From: UBA8437 sp003445035
GTDB lineage: Bacteria > Planctomycetota > Planctomycetia > Planctomycetales > Planctomycetaceae
Direction: 5' to 3'
Assembly (NCBI GenBank): GCA_937901285.1
Contig: CALCHI010000292.1
Coordinates: 1 to 13,233 of the forward strand
Length of the DNA stretch: 13,233 bases
Shown: one piece after another, positions 10,559-13,233 of the stretch
Position numbering within the stretch: position 1 is the stretch's first letter
How the letters are laid out: every line of letters begins with the position of its first letter
Notes under the pieces: generated by a model
Databases searched by the model: none
What the model was told of the DNA's origin: nothing
Seen by the model: the letters and a program-made list of their open reading frames with translations, nothing else
Made by a program: the position numbers and the translations under genes

Positions 10559-13233
10559 ATGCCCGTCTTTCTCCAACGCCTGTTCCCGCGTCCCCGGCGT
10601 CCCTTCCAGTGGTCACAGGCGGTCGTGCTGCTGGTGTTCGTGGTGGTCTACGCGGCGGTGGTGCTGGGACTCGAGTTGTCGAACACGATGTTGTTCGTGT
10701 GGCCGGAAGCTTTCGGGTTGATGCTACTGACCCCGTGGGTCTGGTGGTTGCACGTGGCCGGTGGCAGTGGACTGGGCCGCACCCGCGGCGTCGTGGCGCT
10801 GTGGACCCGGCTGGCCTTGATCGGCCTGTTCGTGATGCTGTTGGCCGAACCGCGGGCCGTCCGCACCAGCGACGTGGTCGCGGTGATGTACACCGTCGAC
10901 ATTTCCGACTCGGTCGGCCGCGAGACTGACGACGAGAACGCCCAGGACCAGGCCCTGCAATTCGTGGCCAGCACGATGTCGAAAAAGCCCGAGGGAGACC
11001 AGGCGGGGTTGGTCGTTTTCGGCCGCAACTCGGCCGTCGAATTGCCACCGGCTGAAGTCACTCCGCTCGAGGACGGCATCCTGCTCAACTCGCTGATCGA
11101 TCGGGACGCGACCAATCTCGAACAGAGTCTCTCGCTGGCCGCGGCGATGCTGCCGGCCGAAAACCGGGGCCGAATCGTGTTGATCAGCGACGGCACCGAG
11201 ACCGCCGGAGACCTGAGAGGCATTCTCGATGAACTCAAGAGTCGCGAGATCGCCGTTGACGTGATGCCGATCACCTACAGCTACGAGTCCGAGGTCTGGG
11301 TCGAACAACTCGAGTTGCCTCGCAACGTCAAACTTGGCGAGCCCTACGACGCCGACGTGGTGATCTCCAGCCTCAAGAGCGGAAGCGGCAACCTGGTGCT
11401 CAAGGAAAACGACCGCACGATCGCCGAGCGGGCGATCACGTTTCCGGCCGGCAAGAGCCGTTACACCTTCCCGATCTTCCTCCGCTCGGCCGGCTACTAC
11501 GAATACTCGGCCACGGTCATCGTCGAGCAGGGTGACGACAGTTGGAAAGAGAACAACACGGTCCTCAACTACCTGTTCGTTGAGGGCGAGGGGAAGGTGC
11601 TGGTGGTGACCGACCCCCGGGGAAACCCGGCCGACCACGAATCGCTGGTCCGGGCGATCCGTGAGAACCAGCGGGGCGTGGACGTCCGCAACGCGTACGA
11701 GTTCCCCCGCGACGCGCTCTCGTTGATGTCCTACGACCTGGTCATCTTCGTCAACGTCGGAGTCGAGGCTTTCGACGTGGTGCAGATGGGGGCCCTGCAG
11801 GACTCGGTCGAAAACCTGGGGATTGGTTTCCTGATGGTCGGCGGCCCCAACAGCTTCGGGCCCGGCGGTTACCGCAAGACGGTGATCGAGGAGATTCTGC
11901 CGGTCGAAATGGACATCACCAAGAAAAAGGTGCTCCCCAAGGGGGCCCTGGCCATCATCCTGCACACCTGTGAGTTTCCCGAAGGAAATACCTGGGGCAA
12001 GCGGATCACCAAGCAGGCGATCAAGGTGCTGCATCCGCAGGACGAGGTGGGTGTCCTGGTCTACGGATCAACCGGTGAGCAATGGCTGTTCGAACTGACA
12101 CCGGCCCGCGAGTACGCTTCGCTGGCCACGAAGATCAACGGGGCGGTCATCGGCGACATGCCGAGTTTCGCCTCGACAATGTCGATGGGCCTGGCTGGCC
12201 TGAAGAAAAGCGACGCATCGGCCAAGCACATGATCGTCATCTCCGACGGTGATCCCCAACCTCCCACGCCCAAGCTGCTCGCCGACTTCAAGTCCAGCCA
12301 GATCACCATCTCGACCATCTCAATCTTCCCACACGGCGGCCGCGAGGTGCAGATCATGCAACAGATCGCCTCGGCCACCGGCGGCCGCTACTACTTCCCC
12401 GACGACCCCAGCCTGTTGCCTTCGATCTTCATCAAGGAGTCCAACACCCTGAAGCGGACGATGATCCAGAACGAGACCGTCCAGCCGGAGGTCGGGTTTC
12501 CGTCACCGATTCTCAAGGGACTGGACGGCCTTCCTCAGCTCCACGGCTACGTGTTGACCACCGCCAAGCCACGGGCCGAGACGATCCTGCAAACACCGCC
12601 CAAGATCGACAAGACCGGCGAGGGCGAGATAGACCCGCTACTGGTTCTCTACAAGAGAGGCCTGGGCACCACGGCCGCCTTCACCTCTGACCTCTCGACC
12701 AACTGGGGCAAGGACTGGGTGAGCTGGGAGAGGTACCGGGCATTCGTCCAGCAGCTGGTCACCCGCATCTCGCGAGTCCACCGCAAGGGCCAGTTGCGAC
12801 TGTGGAGCTACGCCGAGGGTGGTCGTGGGACGGTGGTGGTCGAGGACTTCCATCCCGATGCGACCCCCCTGAACCTCGTCGCCGTCGTCGCCGGCCCCCA
12901 CGACCGGGCCCCCGAATCCCTGGTGCTCAAGCAGGTCGGCCCCACTCGCTACCAGGCGAGCTTCCCGCTGTGGGGCAAGGGTCGCTACCAGGTCCGTGCC
13001 ACCGGAGAAGGCGACGGCCGCAAGGAAACGACACACGGCGGGCTGATCGTCTCGTACTCGCCAGAGTATCTCAAGTTCAACTCCGACCCGCTGCTGCTGC
13101 AGGAGATCGTCGACAGGACCGGCGGCCAGATGCTCGATCCAACGACCAAGCCCGAACAGATCTACAACCGCCGAAAACCCAAGTCCAGTTCGCGGCAGGT
13201 CTTCGACTGGTTCCTGGTTGGCCTGGCCTGCCT
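10559..13233 (+). CDS. VWA - amidotransferase-like - VWA membrane protein, 3' end outside window
   Basis: About 891 residues are visible and the frame is still open at the edge. The N-terminus has three hydrophobic segments (about 19-40, 46-65, 78-96), the last resembling the BatA-type helix before AEPR. VWA domain 1 (about 105-280) has an intact metal site: DISDS (D114, S116, S118), T185 and D211 in LISDGTE. A class I glutamine-amidotransferase-like domain (about 343-460) has VLVVTDPRG and MVGGPNSFGPGGY (426-438), but no cysteine at the nucleophile elbow, so it should not be catalytic. VWA domain 2 (about 462-610) keeps ISDGD (D563), but its first metal motif reads HTCEF (469-473) instead of DxSxS. 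A BatA-like beta-rich region follows (about 625-850), and WFLVGLAC at the edge begins a C-terminal helix. Members in planctomycetes neighbour MoxR and DUF58 genes. No clear Shine-Dalgarno precedes the ATG. Confidence 0.87.
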   Translation, partial: MPVFLQRLFPRPRRPFQWSQAVVLLVFVVVYAAVVLGLELSNTMLFVWPEAFGLMLLTPWVWWLHVAGGSGLGRTRGVVALWTRLALIGLFVMLLAEPRAVRTSDVVAVMYTVDISDSVGRETDDENAQDQALQFVASTMSKKPEGDQAGLVVFGRNSAVELPPAEVTPLEDGILLNSLIDRDATNLEQSLSLAAAMLPAENRGRIVLISDGTETAGDLRGILDELKSREIAVDVMPITYSYESEVWVEQLELPRNVKLGEPYDADVVISSLKSGSGNLVLKENDRTIAERAITFPAGKSRYTFPIFLRSAGYYEYSATVIVEQGDDSWKENNTVLNYLFVEGEGKVLVVTDPRGNPADHESLVRAIRENQRGVDVRNAYEFPRDALSLMSYDLVIFVNVGVEAFDVVQMGALQDSVENLGIGFLMVGGPNSFGPGGYRKTVIEEILPVEMDITKKKVLPKGALAIILHTCEFPEGNTWGKRITKQAIKVLHPQDEVGVLVYGSTGEQWLFELTPAREYASLATKINGAVIGDMPSFASTMSMGLAGLKKSDASAKHMIVISDGDPQPPTPKLLADFKSSQITISTISIFPHGGREVQIMQQIASATGGRYYFPDDPSLLPSIFIKESNTLKRTMIQNETVQPEVGFPSPILKGLDGLPQLHGYVLTTAKPRAETILQTPPKIDKTGEGEIDPLLVLYKRGLGTTAAFTSDLSTNWGKDWVSWERYRAFVQQLVTRISRVHRKGQLRLWSYAEGGRGTVVVEDFHPDATPLNLVAVVAGPHDRAPESLVLKQVGPTRYQASFPLWGKGRYQVRATGEGDGRKETTHGGLIVSYSPEYLKFNSDPLLLQEIVDRTGGQMLDPTTKPEQIYNRRKPKSSSRQVFDWFLVGLAC

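Noticed and set aside
11837..11875. Active glutamine amidotransferase in the VWA protein
   Set aside because: The glycine-rich elbow reads MVGGPNSFGPGGY with no cysteine, so amidotransferase catalysis is not supported.
10724..12034. 436-codon open frame on the - strand opposite the VWA gene
   Set aside because: Its protein is Asp/His/Val/Gly-rich with no family motif. The + strand frame has clear VWA and amidotransferase-like motifs throughout, so this is a shadow typical of GC-rich coding DNA.
1..13233. CRISPR array, tRNA/rRNA genes, insertion sequences, phage or defence genes
   Set aside because: I saw no spaced direct repeats, RNA gene signatures, transposase or integrase motifs, or terminal inverted repeats with target duplications anywhere in the window.

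Overview
The window reads as chromosomal DNA from a GC-rich bacterium, most likely a planctomycete (Planctomycetota). That rests on the mix of protein types: an EF-hand-array lipoprotein, a large VWA/amidotransferase-like membrane protein, a membrane-anchored Lys/Glu-rich coiled-coil protein of the kind found near MoxR/DUF58 clusters, an NHL-repeat lipoprotein, and few strong Shine-Dalgarno sites. This placement is inference from gene content, not from a marker gene. I see no tRNA, rRNA, CRISPR array, transposase or phage gene.

Layout. (1) 2-649 is the 3' end of a + strand gene with a CBM9/DOMON-like beta-sandwich. It converges on a small two-helix membrane protein on the - strand (646-897), and their stop codons share one CTAG. 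(2) 898-1128 is a divergent spacer with a short perfect inverted repeat. (3) 1129-2389 holds a RidA-family enamine/imine deaminase followed 19 nt later by a PgpB-type PAP2 lipid phosphatase with all catalytic motifs. (4) 2481-4139 is a secreted or lipid-anchored protein with about ten EF-hand loops, apparently with its own promoter and a structured leader. (5) From 4189 a chain of overlapping genes runs to 9488: coiled-coil membrane protein, AfuA/FbpA-like solute-binding lipoprotein, two-domain permease, and ABC ATPase. The overlaps are 17, 4 and 1 nt. (6) A strong GC hairpin at 9487-9523 sits on the ATPase stop codon. (7) 9599-10531 is a six-bladed NHL propeller lipoprotein. (8) 10559 to the window end is a VWA - amidotransferase-like - VWA membrane protein, cut off at about residue 891.

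How the genes fit together. The three ABC genes form a complete importer of the ferric/AfuA superfamily, but its iron-ligand tyrosines, its ATPase Q-loop glutamine and the acidic residue of both permease EAA loops are all replaced. It is therefore a divergent member with uncertain substrate. It is translationally tied to the coiled-coil protein, a class that I recall usually sitting beside MoxR, DUF58 and VWA proteins; the VWA partner lies 4.6 kb downstream, beyond the importer and the NHL gene. The best candidate for something undescribed is this layout: an importer embedded in a VWA/coiled-coil envelope cluster, with an EF-hand lipoprotein just upstream. No single gene here is of an unknown class apart from the small - strand membrane protein.
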